A DNA stretch of 64,000 nt from Gammaproteobacteria bacterium. GTDB lineage: Bacteria; Pseudomonadota; Gammaproteobacteria; Xanthomonadales; SZUA-36. The stretch spans positions 47,156 to 111,155 of the forward strand of contig JAJFLB010000063.1 of NCBI GenBank assembly GCA_021772915.1, given 5' to 3'. Below, piece by piece: positions 8,974 to 17,611 of this stretch. The notes under the pieces are model-generated. The model saw only the letters and a list, made by a program, of their open reading frames with translations, did no database searches and was not told where the DNA came from. The first letter of the stretch is position 1, and the number at the start of each line of letters is the position of its first letter. The translations under genes and the position numbers were made by a program.

Positions 8974-9000
8974 GACCGACGCGTTCGCTCGTCGGGAACC
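8971..9000 (+). repeat. REP element, forward copy between bfd and bfr
   Basis: Thirty bases with the family pattern TAGGACC, hairpin, GGGAACC. The hairpin is CCGACGCGTTCGCTCGTCGG, with outer stem CCGACG/CGTCGG and an inner G-C closing. The TAG of the head doubles as the bfd stop codon. It would form a stem-loop in the bfd-bfr transcript and could protect the bfd message from 3' exonucleases, as REPs do elsewhere; that role is inference. Confidence 0.85.
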
Positions 9001-9124
9001 GAATATGTTTACGACGACTCAGCCCGTCACACCTGCTAAAATCAATAACATGCTTCGTTAACACCTTTCAGCGGGAAAATCTCCGGTTGAAAGGCAGCTG
9101 AACATTCCATAGGAGCTCTGCGAT

Positions 9125-9592
9125 ATGAAAGGCGACCGCAAGGTAATTGAGCATCTCAATGCTGTTTTACGCAACGAATTAACCGCAATTAACCAGTATT
9201 TTTTGCATTCCCGTATGTATAAGGACATGGGGCTGACAGAACTGGCGGATCACGAGCACGCGGAATCCCTGGATGAAATGAAACATGCCGATCAATTGAT
9301 CGAGCGGGTTTTGTTCCTGGAAGGACTGCCGAATTTGCAGGATATAGGCAGACTCAGAATAGGCGAAAACCCATTGGAAATAATCGAGTGTGATTTGATA
9401 CTTGAAATGGAAGCCCTGCCGGTATTGCAGGACGCCATATCCTGGTGTGAAGAGTGCCGGGATTTTGTCAGCCGTGAGCTGTTTGAGTCCATACTTGAGT
9501 CTGAGGAAGAGCACGTTGACTGGCTGGAAACACAACTGGATTTGATCAAGAAGACGGGTATCGAAAACTACCTACAGGCCAAGATGGGCTAA
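9125..9592 (+). CDS. bfr: Bacterioferritin
   Basis: Haem-containing iron storage protein (155 aa) that assembles as a 24-subunit cage. All ferroxidase ligands are present: Glu18 (NELTAINQYF), Glu51 and His54 (LDEMKHADQ), Glu94, and Glu127/His130 (SEEEHVDWLE). Met52, the axial haem ligand at the subunit interface, is retained, so this is a haem-binding Bfr rather than a plain ferritin. The ATG at 9125 follows an AGGAG ribosome site at about 9112. It lies 151 bases after bfd, its electron donor, with a REP hairpin between them. Confidence 0.96.
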   Translation: MKGDRKVIEHLNAVLRNELTAINQYFLHSRMYKDMGLTELADHEHAESLDEMKHADQLIERVLFLEGLPNLQDIGRLRIGENPLEIIECDLILEMEALPVLQDAISWCEECRDFVSRELFESILESEEEHVDWLETQLDLIKKTGIENYLQAKMG

Positions 9593-9678
9593 GTCGTCGT
9601 ACACCATTCGCAGTTGGGGTGCTTGAGAATGGCAGCACCCAGCCTGTGTCTATGTGCCTACCGCTTCGATAAAGAAAT

Positions 9679-10230
9679 ATGTTCAGTCACACCAGCCAAC
9701 CCTGCCAATTTGAAAGAGACTGCGCCGTCGTCATGATTCCTACCGGCGATGAATTGAGTTTGCCAGCAGGGACCATGGGTTATGTCACCCAGTCCCTGGG
9801 TGGGAGTTTTACCGTTTTTGTGGATGGAAACCTGTTTCGCATAGCGGGTGTGGATGCGGATGCCATTGGCAAGGAACCTGTGCTGCCGCCCAGCCTGCCG
9901 GACAATGCCAGTGATGAGGATGTTGAGAAACTGGTTTGGTTACAGATGAAAACCTGCTATGACCCCGAAATTCCAGTCAATGTTGTGGATTTGGGCCTGA
10001 TCTACTCATGTAAACTTCATCTGAATGAACAAGGCCAAAGGCAGGTGGAGGTGAGTATGACCTTGACAGCTCCGGGCTGTGGCATGGGTGAAATCCTGGT
10101 GGAAGACGTCCGTAGCAAAATTGCGATCATTCCAACCATTGACCAGGTTGATGTGGAATTGACGTTTGAGCCGCTTTGGAATTATCAGATGATGTCGGAA
10201 GCGGCGCGGCTGGAGACAGGTATGTTATAG
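9679..10230 (+). CDS. sufT: Fe-S cluster assembly protein SufT (MIP18/DUF59 family)
   Basis: Predicted Fe-S cluster maturation factor of 183 aa. The N-terminal RDCAVVMIPTGDELSLPAG and TQSLGGSFTVFVDGNLFRI (about residues 12-55) are typical of long SufT proteins. The C-terminal MIP18/DUF59 domain (about 80-180) has the DPEIPVNVVDLGLIY motif and the conserved TAPGCGMGE loop with the reactive cysteine. The other suf genes are not in the window, so this is an orphan sufT next to iron-storage genes, which fits a role in iron-limited Fe-S repair. The start could be slightly downstream, since no strong ribosome site precedes 9679. Confidence 0.9.
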   Translation: MFSHTSQPCQFERDCAVVMIPTGDELSLPAGTMGYVTQSLGGSFTVFVDGNLFRIAGVDADAIGKEPVLPPSLPDNASDEDVEKLVWLQMKTCYDPEIPVNVVDLGLIYSCKLHLNEQGQRQVEVSMTLTAPGCGMGEILVEDVRSKIAIIPTIDQVDVELTFEPLWNYQMMSEAARLETGML

Positions 10231-10260
10231 GTTGGATACCGGTCGAGAGACTGGCCTGGG

Positions 10261-10361
10261 CCATGATGGTTGTAGGACCGACGAATTAATTCGTCGGGAA
10301 CCTGCAAAAGCCTGAACAATTCCCGACCAGCAAGCTGGTCGGTCCCACAACCATCATTGGC
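10261..10361. repeat. Head-to-head REP pair (BIME-like long inverted repeat)
   Basis: A forward REP (10273-10302, hairpin CCGACGAATTAATTCGTCGG, a perfect 20-base palindrome) and an inverted REP (10320-10348, hairpin CCGACCAGCAAGCTGGTCGG in the reverse sense) face each other across about 17 bases. The homology extends outward: CCATGATGGTTGT on the left pairs with ACAACCATCATTGG on the right with one extra base, so the whole 101 bases can fold into one long cruciform. It fills the space between the convergent genes sufT and fadE and ends at the fadE stop codon, so it could act as a two-way transcript end. Confidence 0.85.
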
Positions 10362-12829
10362 TAGGCGGCCTGCTCACTCACTGCCGTTCGTTTTACACTC
10401 TCACTCCGTCTCAAATAGCTGCTTTCAAACTCATCGACAGCGACGATTTCAGCCACCATTTCACGCACAGTCTTTAGCTCCCTGGCCTCAGCCGGTGTGA
10501 TAATGGACTTTGCCACAGCGTCTTCAAGCTGATTTTGTGGATTCATTTCATCGAGCCCGCCGGCACTCTGTGCTTTTGCCAGGCGCCGCTCCAACGGTTC
10601 GGTTGCAATCACTCTGGGTAATGTCATCTCCAGCAGCCCGACCGCGTTGTCGCTATTGTCAGAAATGAATACACCGTCTGTTAACCGTGCCCGTGTTGCT
10701 GAAGGTGAGAGCAACAGCTGAGCGACTTTATGGCCAAGCCGGTCCCCCGGTGGGCGTTCATGCCGGCCCAGTGGAAAGATGACTACCGCAAGCAAAATAC
10801 GTATGGCCCGACTTGGGAAGTTATCCACTACCTTGCCAAGAGCCGTCTGCATTTTATATACCGCATCGTGGAAAGCCCAGGCCAGCAACGGGTGGTCTGC
10901 AGCTGGTCGTCCCTGCGACTCAAAACGCTTGAGCATTGCCGAGCAAATATACAGTTGGCTGAGTACATCCCCAAGTCGTGCCGAGGTACGTTCCTTGTGC
11001 TTCAGTTTGCCGCCCAGTGTCAACATGATGACATCCGAAGCAAAGGCAAGGACAGCTGAATAACGTGTCAGTTTACGGTAGTAGCGGGCGGTCTTGCGGT
11101 CAGAAGGAACCACGGCGAAGTGAGCGAAACTGAGACCCAGCAGCAGGCTGCGCACAGCGTTGCTGATACTGTAGCCAATGTGAGCAAATAAATGTCGGTC
11201 AAATTCCTCCAACCCCCTGTCTTGATCCTGTAATTTGGCCGCCGTCATCTCCTTGAGAATGTAGGGGTGGCAGCGGATAGCACCCTGGCCAAAAATCATC
11301 AAACTGCGGGTCAGTATGTTGGCACCTTCAACAGTGATTCCCACCGGCACACCTTGCCAGCCCAGGCCCAGATAATTTCGTGGCCCCATGATGATGCCCT
11401 TACCACCGTGAACGTCCATTGCATCAGTAACGACCCGGCGACCCATTTCGGTGGCGTGGTATTTGGCGATGGCAGATGGGACCGCAGGCTTTTCTCCCAG
11501 GTCCACGGCCGACGCGGTCATGCGAGATAGCGCGGAGGTGGCGTAGGTGTAAGCGGCCACTCTAGCCATGGCTTCTTCAACACCTTCAAAGCGTCCTATG
11601 GGCAGATTGAACTGCTTGCGCACACGTGCATAGGCTCCCGTTGCCAATGCGCAGAGCTTGGCTCCGCCGGTGGCTGAGGAAGGCAGGGTGATGGCCCGAC
11701 CGACCGCCAAAAGTTCAATCAACATGCGCCAGCCGTGGCCGGCCATTTTCATACCACCAACCAGCGTATCCAGGGGGACAAATACGTCTTTGCCACGTAT
11801 TGGGCCGTTTTGGAATGGCACGCCCAGTGGCAAATGGCGTTGGCCGATTTCCACGCCCGCTGTGTCACTGGGAACCAGTGCCACACTGATACCAAGCTGT
11901 TTTTTATCTCCTACCAGCCCATCTGGATCATACATCTTGAACGCCAGCCCAACGATTGTCGCGACGGGTGCCAGTGTGATATATCGCTTATCGAAATTCA
12001 GACATATGCCCAGGGTTTCCTTGCCTTTGTATTTGCCCTTACACACAACACCCGTGTCCGGAATAGCGGTGGCATCAGAGCCGGCGGTAGGACCAGTCAG
12101 GCCAAAACAGGGGATTTCCTCGCCACCGGCGAGACGGGGCAAATAATGGTCTTTTTGTTCTTTTGTTCCATAGTGAACCAGGAGTTCCGCAGGGCCCAGT
12201 GAATTCGGCACCGCCACGGTGGATGATGTGACAGTGCAAACCGATGAGATTTTTTGCAGCACCGCACGGTGTGCCAAAGCCGAGAAGCCGAGACCGCCAT
12301 ACTCGGTTGGAATGATCATTCCGAAAAATTTGTTTTCTTTAATAAAGCGCCAGACTTCGGGTGGCAGGTCGGCCAGTTCATGCGAGATTTCCCACGGTCT
12401 GAGCATTTCACACAAGGTATTTACCGGACCGTCTATGAAGGCTTGTTCGGCCTCACTCAGGCTGGGCCATTGCTGTTCCAGCAGTAAATCCCAATTCGGC
12501 TTGCCGGCAAAAAGCTCGCCTTCCCACCCGACAGTGCCCGCATCCAGTGCGACCTGTTCGGTTGCAGAGATGTCGGGTAACAGTTTGCGATACACAGCCA
12601 GCAAGGGCTCACTGAGCCAACGGCGGCGTAGCGGTAAGACATTTAACGGCACAATGACGGCTGCCAACAATACAGACACGGTAACAACCGTCAGTGCTGA
12701 AACATTTGTAAAAAATGCAACCACTGTCAGTACTGCCACGATGACCAGCGTCCAGTTCAGCAGGTTCATACCGATAAAGGCCGCGACGACGGATATCCCC
12801 AACAAACCAAGCACAAGTGTCCAGAACAT
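10361..12829 (-). CDS. fadE: Acyl-CoA dehydrogenase, FadE type
   Basis: Long-chain acyl-CoA dehydrogenase for the first step of beta-oxidation, 822 aa, matching the usual length of FadE (about 815). An N-terminal membrane segment region (residues 1-75) holds several hydrophobic stretches, followed by the dehydrogenase core: WRFIKENKFFGMIIPTEYGGLGFSA at about 166-190, the FAD/substrate loop CFGLTGPTAGSDA near 238, and DAMDVHGGKGIIMGPRNYLG near 478. The long C-terminal FadE-specific extension is complete. The ATG at 12829 has a strong GGAGGT site (12838-12843). It is divergent from a TetR regulator and likely controlled by it. Confidence 0.94.
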   Translation of the reverse strand: MFWTLVLGLLGISVVAAFIGMNLLNWTLVIVAVLTVVAFFTNVSALTVVTVSVLLAAVIVPLNVLPLRRRWLSEPLLAVYRKLLPDISATEQVALDAGTVGWEGELFAGKPNWDLLLEQQWPSLSEAEQAFIDGPVNTLCEMLRPWEISHELADLPPEVWRFIKENKFFGMIIPTEYGGLGFSALAHRAVLQKISSVCTVTSSTVAVPNSLGPAELLVHYGTKEQKDHYLPRLAGGEEIPCFGLTGPTAGSDATAIPDTGVVCKGKYKGKETLGICLNFDKRYITLAPVATIVGLAFKMYDPDGLVGDKKQLGISVALVPSDTAGVEIGQRHLPLGVPFQNGPIRGKDVFVPLDTLVGGMKMAGHGWRMLIELLAVGRAITLPSSATGGAKLCALATGAYARVRKQFNLPIGRFEGVEEAMARVAAYTYATSALSRMTASAVDLGEKPAVPSAIAKYHATEMGRRVVTDAMDVHGGKGIIMGPRNYLGLGWQGVPVGITVEGANILTRSLMIFGQGAIRCHPYILKEMTAAKLQDQDRGLEEFDRHLFAHIGYSISNAVRSLLLGLSFAHFAVVPSDRKTARYYRKLTRYSAVLAFASDVIMLTLGGKLKHKERTSARLGDVLSQLYICSAMLKRFESQGRPAADHPLLAWAFHDAVYKMQTALGKVVDNFPSRAIRILLAVVIFPLGRHERPPGDRLGHKVAQLLLSPSATRARLTDGVFISDNSDNAVGLLEMTLPRVIATEPLERRLAKAQSAGGLDEMNPQNQLEDAVAKSIITPAEARELKTVREMVAEIVAVDEFESSYLRRSESVKRTAVSEQAA

Positions 12830-12917
12830 TGCTATTGACCTCCAGAAAACTGATCAGTGACTCGTATCATGCCTATTAAGACCACATTGACTGGGACTGC
12901 ATTACGAAAAATATGTT

Positions 12918-12955
12918 CCATACGGTAGAGTATGGTAAAGACTCTGGTCAGAGTC
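12918..12955. promoter_or_regulatory. Two inverted-repeat operators between fadE and tetR gene
   Basis: Two perfect 6-bp inverted repeats lie side by side: CCATAC-N6-GTATGG (12918-12935) and GACTCT-N4-AGAGTC (12940-12955). They sit in the divergent spacer, upstream of the preferred start of the TetR-family gene and about 90 bases upstream of fadE. Paired dyads next to a tetR-family gene are the usual layout of autoregulated operators. Binding is inferred, not shown. Confidence 0.5.
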
Positions 12956-13035
12956 AACCGTCAGCCGGTGGTATATTGCGATGCCGGTGTCGGGTATGCT
13001 TAAAGATTCTGTTAACGCAACCTAGCGTGGTGTTT

Positions 13036-13623
13036 GTGGCTCAGTCAGGAGTGAAGAAAAAGGAACGATCAACTCTCAGTGCATCGGACTGGGAGCAAGC
13101 TTCGCTGGAGTTGATTGCAGAACAAGGTATTCGCGCAGTTGCCGTTGAGTCACTCGCCCGGCGTATCGGGGTGACCAAAGGCAGTTTTTACTGGCACTTT
13201 TCAAACCACGATGAGCTGCTGAAGCGGTCGTTATTACGCTGGGAAAAGCACGATGAAGTCAACTTGCAGGCGTCTTTGGGCGCCATTGACGATCCCCGCG
13301 AAAGACTGAGGTCGTTTTTCAGACAGACCGGTCGTGAAAAACTGACTCACGACGTTTATAGCGCATTGTGCACGGCGGCAGATCATACGCAGGTGGAGCC
13401 CCTGTTGGAAAGAGTGGCAGAACGCCGTATGCGGCACATCGCACTGGCCTTTACGGAGATCGGATTCGATGCCAAACAAGCATCACATCGCGCCCGGCTG
13501 ACGTACTCGGCTTACCTGGGTTTTTTACAGCTGCAAAGACAGCACCAGGCACCCATTCTGAGCTCCGAAGAATTTGAGGCCTACATGACCCATGTCATTG
13601 CCACGCTGATTCCTGAACGCTAG
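13036..13623 (+). CDS. TetR/AcrR family transcriptional regulator
   Basis: DNA-binding repressor of about 195 aa. The helix-turn-helix is complete: SLELIAEQGIRAVAVESLARRIGVTKGSFYWHF, with the recognition helix VTKGSFYWHF typical of the family. The open frame runs back to 12913, but those 41 residues (Cys/Arg-rich, non-homologous in character) cover the two operator dyads, so a GTG at 13036 (or 13027/13030) is preferred. The ligand domain is not diagnostic. Divergent orientation to fadE suggests control of fatty-acid degradation, an acyl-CoA-responsive role like that of other FadE-linked TetR proteins; this is inference from context. Confidence 0.85.
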   Translation: MAQSGVKKKERSTLSASDWEQASLELIAEQGIRAVAVESLARRIGVTKGSFYWHFSNHDELLKRSLLRWEKHDEVNLQASLGAIDDPRERLRSFFRQTGREKLTHDVYSALCTAADHTQVEPLLERVAERRMRHIALAFTEIGFDAKQASHRARLTYSAYLGFLQLQRQHQAPILSSEEFEAYMTHVIATLIPER

Positions 13624-13748
13624 TGTTCCCTGCAGGTGGGAAAGTGATTTTTTTGCATTGAAAATGTACCGGTATACGGCTATTCTGCCGACCTTCAAAC
13701 CTGTGCCGGACCGCAGTGACACAGACAGCGATTAAAGAGGCAAAGCGA

Positions 13749-15491
13749 ATGACCAGTAACGAAGTCCTAAGACAATGGGTTGCGGAGGTTGGTGAGTTGA
13801 CACGACCGGACAGGATTCACTGGTGCACTGGTAGTACTGAAGAAAACCAGCAGTTGATTGAAGCCATGCTGGATTCCGGGGCCTTTCTTGAGTTGAACAA
13901 AAAAACCCATCCCGCTTGCTATCTGCACCGTTCGGATCAGGACGATGTCGCCAGGGTAGAACATGTGACATTTATTTGTACATCGCAGCGTGATGATGCC
14001 GGACCTAACAATCACTGGATGGACCCTGCAGCAGCCAAGGCCAAAATGAACGGACTTTTTGAAGGCTGCATGCAAGGCCGTACGCTGTACGTGATCCCTT
14101 ATTGCATGGGACCGATCGATTCACCTTTGTCACGTTGTGGTGTGGAAATAACCGACAGCCCGTACGTGGTGGTCAATATGCGGATGATGACCCGTATGGG
14201 CAGTGCGGCCCTGGCGAGAATTGAACGCGAAGATGGTTTTGTCAGAGGCTTGCACTCCATTGGTGAACTGGATCCTGAGCGTCGTTTCATCATGCATTTC
14301 CCGGCTGACCGGATGATCCAGAGCTTTGGCTCCGGCTACGGTGGTAATGCATTGCTGGGTAAGAAATGCCATGCGTTGAGAATTGCCAGCGCCCAGGCCC
14401 GAACTGAAGGTTGGTTGGCCGAGCACATGTTGATTGTTGGCATCGAGAACCCGCAGGGCGAAATACATTATATCGCTGCGGCCTTTCCGTCAGCTTGTGG
14501 CAAGACCAACCTCGCCATGCTGATCCCCCCGGCAGAATATGAAGGCTGGAAAGTCTGGACGGTGGGTGATGACATCTGCTGGATGCAACCTGGTGAGGAT
14601 GGCCGTCTTTGGGCGATTAACCCGGAAGCAGGTTTCTTTGGTGTGGCGCCTGGGACCAGTGAAAATACCAATCCCAATGCACTGGCCATGTTGAATGAGG
14701 ATGCCATATTCACCAACGTCGGTGTGACCGCCGACAATCAGCCCTGGTGGGAAGGCAAAGACGATGACGTACCGGTAACCGACTGGAAAGGTAAGCCCTT
14801 TAATGCGGAAGTTAACCCGGCCGCCCATCCAAATTCGCGTTTTACCGTGCCTATGAGGCGTTGCCCGTCGTACTCGGAGCAGGCGGAGGCGCCGCGTGGT
14901 GTGCCGATCTCGGCCATTGTATTTGGCGGCCGCCGGGAGCGCCTCGTGCCCTTACTGATGGAAAGCAAGAGTTGGCAACATGGTGTTCTGCTGGGTGCCG
15001 CCATGGCATCTGAGACAACCGCGGCGGCCACCGGGGCTGTTGGCGTAGTACGCAGGGACCCAATGGCCATGAAGCCATTTTGCGGTTACAACTTCGCCGA
15101 CTACTGGCAGCACTGGTTGTCTTTCACCGACCGTGCCAGCCAGCTACCAAGGATATTTCACGTCAATTGGTTCAGGAAGAATGACGACGGGTATTTCATG
15201 TGGCCCGGGTTTGGGGACAACATGCGTGTACTGGAGTGGGTAATCAAGCGTTGTAAGGGAGAGGTTGATGTGTGTGAGACAGCCATTGGCCAGTTGCCAC
15301 TGGCAGCAGATATCAATATCAATGGTCTGGATATCGACAGCGTGACGCTGGGAACCCTGCTGGAAGTTGATGCCTCTGCCTGGCTGGATGAGACGGGCCA
15401 GATCAGGGAGTACCTTGGGCAATATGGTGATCGCCTGCCACACCAGTTGCTTGCAGAGCTGGATAAGGTGGCCGTGTCTTTGCAAGCATAA
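13749..15491 (+). CDS. pckG: Phosphoenolpyruvate carboxykinase (GTP)
   Basis: Converts oxaloacetate and GTP to PEP and CO2 in gluconeogenesis. The 580 aa protein is of the GTP class: it has the kinase-1a loop AAFPSACGKTNLAML with the reactive Cys, the SRCGVEITDSPYVVVNMRMMTRMG segment that binds oxaloacetate/Mn, and NWFRKNDDGYFMWPGFGDNMRVLEW near the C-terminus for guanine-nucleotide binding. The ATG at 13749 follows an AGAGG site; an in-frame GTG at 13716 would add 11 residues. Most model enterics use the ATP enzyme (PckA) instead; the GTP enzyme is known from Xanthomonadales and relatives, a lineage hint. Confidence 0.96.
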   Translation: MTSNEVLRQWVAEVGELTRPDRIHWCTGSTEENQQLIEAMLDSGAFLELNKKTHPACYLHRSDQDDVARVEHVTFICTSQRDDAGPNNHWMDPAAAKAKMNGLFEGCMQGRTLYVIPYCMGPIDSPLSRCGVEITDSPYVVVNMRMMTRMGSAALARIEREDGFVRGLHSIGELDPERRFIMHFPADRMIQSFGSGYGGNALLGKKCHALRIASAQARTEGWLAEHMLIVGIENPQGEIHYIAAAFPSACGKTNLAMLIPPAEYEGWKVWTVGDDICWMQPGEDGRLWAINPEAGFFGVAPGTSENTNPNALAMLNEDAIFTNVGVTADNQPWWEGKDDDVPVTDWKGKPFNAEVNPAAHPNSRFTVPMRRCPSYSEQAEAPRGVPISAIVFGGRRERLVPLLMESKSWQHGVLLGAAMASETTAAATGAVGVVRRDPMAMKPFCGYNFADYWQHWLSFTDRASQLPRIFHVNWFRKNDDGYFMWPGFGDNMRVLEWVIKRCKGEVDVCETAIGQLPLAADININGLDIDSVTLGTLLEVDASAWLDETGQIREYLGQYGDRLPHQLLAELDKVAVSLQA

Positions 15492-15604
15492 AATATTCAG
15501 CTTAGACTGCGAATATCTTTGCCGCCCTGGCGCCGTCCAGGGCCGGCCTGAGTAAATTTTAAACTGGTTTTAAACCCTTTCTGTCGAAATCCATCTAAAC
15601 GTTC

Positions 15605-16189
15605 ATGGGAGGAATGCAAGCGGTGACATCGTGGCAACCTGACAAGTCGGAATTGCCTGCTGACGAAACACGCTGGGTCGAAAAGGCTCAGGGTGGTGAC
15701 CGCCAAGCATTTGAGCAGCTCTACCGAAGCCATCGTGACAGGATTTACGCACTCTGCTGGCGTATGTGTGGCGGTGACACGGCCTTGGCGGAAGACATGC
15801 TGCAAGAGGCCTTTGTACGGGCATGGAACAAGCTGAACCTGTTCCGGGGCGATAGCCGCTTTGGTACCTGGTTGCACCGCCTGAGCGTCAACGTGGTTTT
15901 GAGCGACCGCCGCATCCGGATTAAGCGGTTACAACGTGAGCAGGTGCTGTCGGAAGGCATTGAACGCACCTTGCAGAGCGACCGGGATGTGTCGGCCGGG
16001 CTGGCAAGAGATCTTGAAATGGCCATCTCCCAGTTGCCGGAAAGGGCGAGGACCGTACTGGTGTTGTATGACATTGAAGGCTACAAACACAATGAAATTG
16101 CGGAGCTAACCGGCATGGCGGTTGGTTCATCCAAGGCACAATTACATCGCGCCCGGAAACTGGTGCGTAAAGTTCTGAACGACGAGTAG
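15605..16189 (+). CDS. ECF-type RNA polymerase sigma factor
   Basis: Group IV sigma factor of up to 194 aa. Sigma region 2 is at about residues 30-98 (FEQLYRSHRDRIYALCWRM, then LAEDMLQEAFVRAWNKL and FGTWLHRLSVNVVLSDRR) and region 4 at about 130-190 (ISQLPERARTVLVLYDIEGYKHNEIAELTGMAVGSSKAQLHRARKLVRK). The start is uncertain: ATG at 15605 or 15614 overlaps the only ribosome site, GGGAGGA (15607-15613), which is better placed for a GTG at 15623. The next gene begins 7 bases after the stop and looks like its membrane anti-sigma partner. The target genes may include the DUF4097 gene in the same operon. Confidence 0.93.
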   Translation: MGGMQAVTSWQPDKSELPADETRWVEKAQGGDRQAFEQLYRSHRDRIYALCWRMCGGDTALAEDMLQEAFVRAWNKLNLFRGDSRFGTWLHRLSVNVVLSDRRIRIKRLQREQVLSEGIERTLQSDRDVSAGLARDLEMAISQLPERARTVLVLYDIEGYKHNEIAELTGMAVGSSKAQLHRARKLVRKVLNDE

Positions 16190-16196
16190 CAAAGCT

Positions 16197-16736
16197 ATGA
16201 ACGAAATCGAATTAATCAATGCGCTAAAAGCATTGCCGCGCAGGATCAAACCACAGCGGGAGCTGTGGTCCGGTATTGGCGCCCGGCTGAGTGATTCGGC
16301 GCAACTTGGGAAATTTCAAGCTCAAGGGTCATTTGGGCGGCACTCTGCAATGGCAGCAGCTGTCGTGCTGGCGTTGGCGACCGGCGTATTTGTTGGTCGC
16401 GGGCTGGATGCACCATCTACAGACGAGGTCTCACAGTCTGTATTTGAGTTCGCCCTGGCGGGCACCGTCATGGCTGCTGAGCGGGAATACCAGGCAGCAT
16501 TTCGGGAATTGGTCCCGCTGGATTATGCGGGCATGAGCCTGATGGGCGAAGATCCGGATGTGTTGCGCGGTAGCTGGGCAGACTTGCTGCAGGCTGAAAC
16601 CTCGTTGTTGAGTGCATTGAATCAATATCCCTCGAACATTTATTTGCAACAAAAACTATTAGACCTGAGAGCACGCCAATTAAAATTCATCAAGCAGTTG
16701 GCCATGCTGGAACAAAATGACTGGAGAAGAATATGA
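16197..16736 (+). CDS. Putative single-pass anti-sigma factor
   Basis: A 179 aa protein with no enzyme motif. It has a short charged N-terminal cytoplasmic part (1-48; MNEIELINALKALPRRIKP), one transmembrane helix at about 49-68 (HSAMAAAVVLALATGVFVG) and a mainly helical C-terminal part outside the membrane. The N-terminal part lacks the His-x3-Cys-x2-Cys of zinc anti-sigma factors. Anti-sigma function is inferred from topology and from its place immediately after an ECF sigma gene, with the next gene overlapping its stop codon (ATGA at 16733). It could instead be a sensor subunit working with the DUF4097 protein. Confidence 0.6.
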   Translation: MNEIELINALKALPRRIKPQRELWSGIGARLSDSAQLGKFQAQGSFGRHSAMAAAVVLALATGVFVGRGLDAPSTDEVSQSVFEFALAGTVMAAEREYQAAFRELVPLDYAGMSLMGEDPDVLRGSWADLLQAETSLLSALNQYPSNIYLQQKLLDLRARQLKFIKQLAMLEQNDWRRI

Positions 16737-17611
16737 ATACGGGAAATCTGAAGCTGGTAGCTTTGTTACTGACCCTGGTTCCATTATCAGTGCTGGCAGG
16801 ACAGTCGATCGATGAACGCTGGGACGTTGATCCAAACGCCAAGGTGTCTATCGAGAATATCGCTGGAAATATTGACATCCAGGCCTGGGATAAAAACGAA
16901 ATTCATCTTTCAGGGGAACTGGGTGACAGTGTGAAAGAACTGGAACTGAACGCCTCAACTGCCGCTGTGCACATCACCGTAGTTAATCGGGAAACACGCA
17001 GGATCGATAACACACGCTTGCAGCTGAAGGTTCCACGTGGGGCCATTATTGAAGCGTCTGCGGTCAGTGCAGATATTAGTGTTGATGGTTTGGACAGTGA
17101 AAAGCTGACCGCCAGTTCTGTAAGTGGTGACGTGAGCGTCGAAGCCCGATGTCACTGGGTTTCAATTGAATCCGTCAGCGGTGATGTTGAATTCAGTGGT
17201 GAATCAGAACGTATATCAGCCGAGTCGGTATCAGGGGACCTGGAGCTGTTTGGTATCTCTGGCGAGATCGCAGCCACAACGGTTTCCGGTGACATGGAAT
17301 TGCGTGCCAACCTTATCGAGAGCGGCAAGTTTGAATCCGTCTCAGGTGATATGGTGGTTGGGGGTGAACTGTCCGGTAGCGGCAGAATCATTGCGGAGAG
17401 CATGAGTGGGGACGTTGTTATCAGTCTGCCAGTTTCTCAGGCGGGGCGTTTCAAGGCCCAAAGCTTCAGTGGCCGGATTAATACGGATTTCGGATCTGTA
17501 GAGCACTCAAGGCATGGCCCGGGAAGTCGTCTCAAGCACGTCATTGGCAGCAGCGGTGCTGAAATCCGCGTCGAGAGTTTCAGTGGCAATATTAAATTGC
17601 GGCACGATTGA
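16733..17611 (+). CDS. Exported DUF4097 beta-helix repeat protein
   Basis: Secreted or periplasmic protein of 292 aa. Residues 1-22 form a signal peptide ending in SVLAG. The rest is a DUF4097-type right-handed repeat: about ten short units of the form x-S-x-S-G-D-[VM]-x-[LV], for example ESVSGDVEFSGESERI and ESVSGDLELFGISGEI. Such domains are sometimes called putative adhesins, but no activity is established. Its start overlaps the upstream stop by four bases (ATGA), so it is the third gene of the sigma / anti-sigma operon and may be the envelope output or sensing part. A rho-independent terminator follows at 17628. Confidence 0.85.
   Translation: MNTGNLKLVALLLTLVPLSVLAGQSIDERWDVDPNAKVSIENIAGNIDIQAWDKNEIHLSGELGDSVKELELNASTAAVHITVVNRETRRIDNTRLQLKVPRGAIIEASAVSADISVDGLDSEKLTASSVSGDVSVEARCHWVSIESVSGDVEFSGESERISAESVSGDLELFGISGEIAATTVSGDMELRANLIESGKFESVSGDMVVGGELSGSGRIIAESMSGDVVISLPVSQAGRFKAQSFSGRINTDFGSVEHSRHGPGSRLKHVIGSSGAEIRVESFSGNIKLRHD

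Noticed and set aside
12219..12860. 213-codon ORF antisense to the 5' end of fadE
   Set aside because: Overlaps the clear fadE reading frame and its ribosome site; low-complexity Thr/Ser composition.
15524..15543. Terminator after pckG (GCCCTGG/CCAGGGC stem)
   Set aside because: The stem is good, but no T-run follows; left as a plain hairpin.
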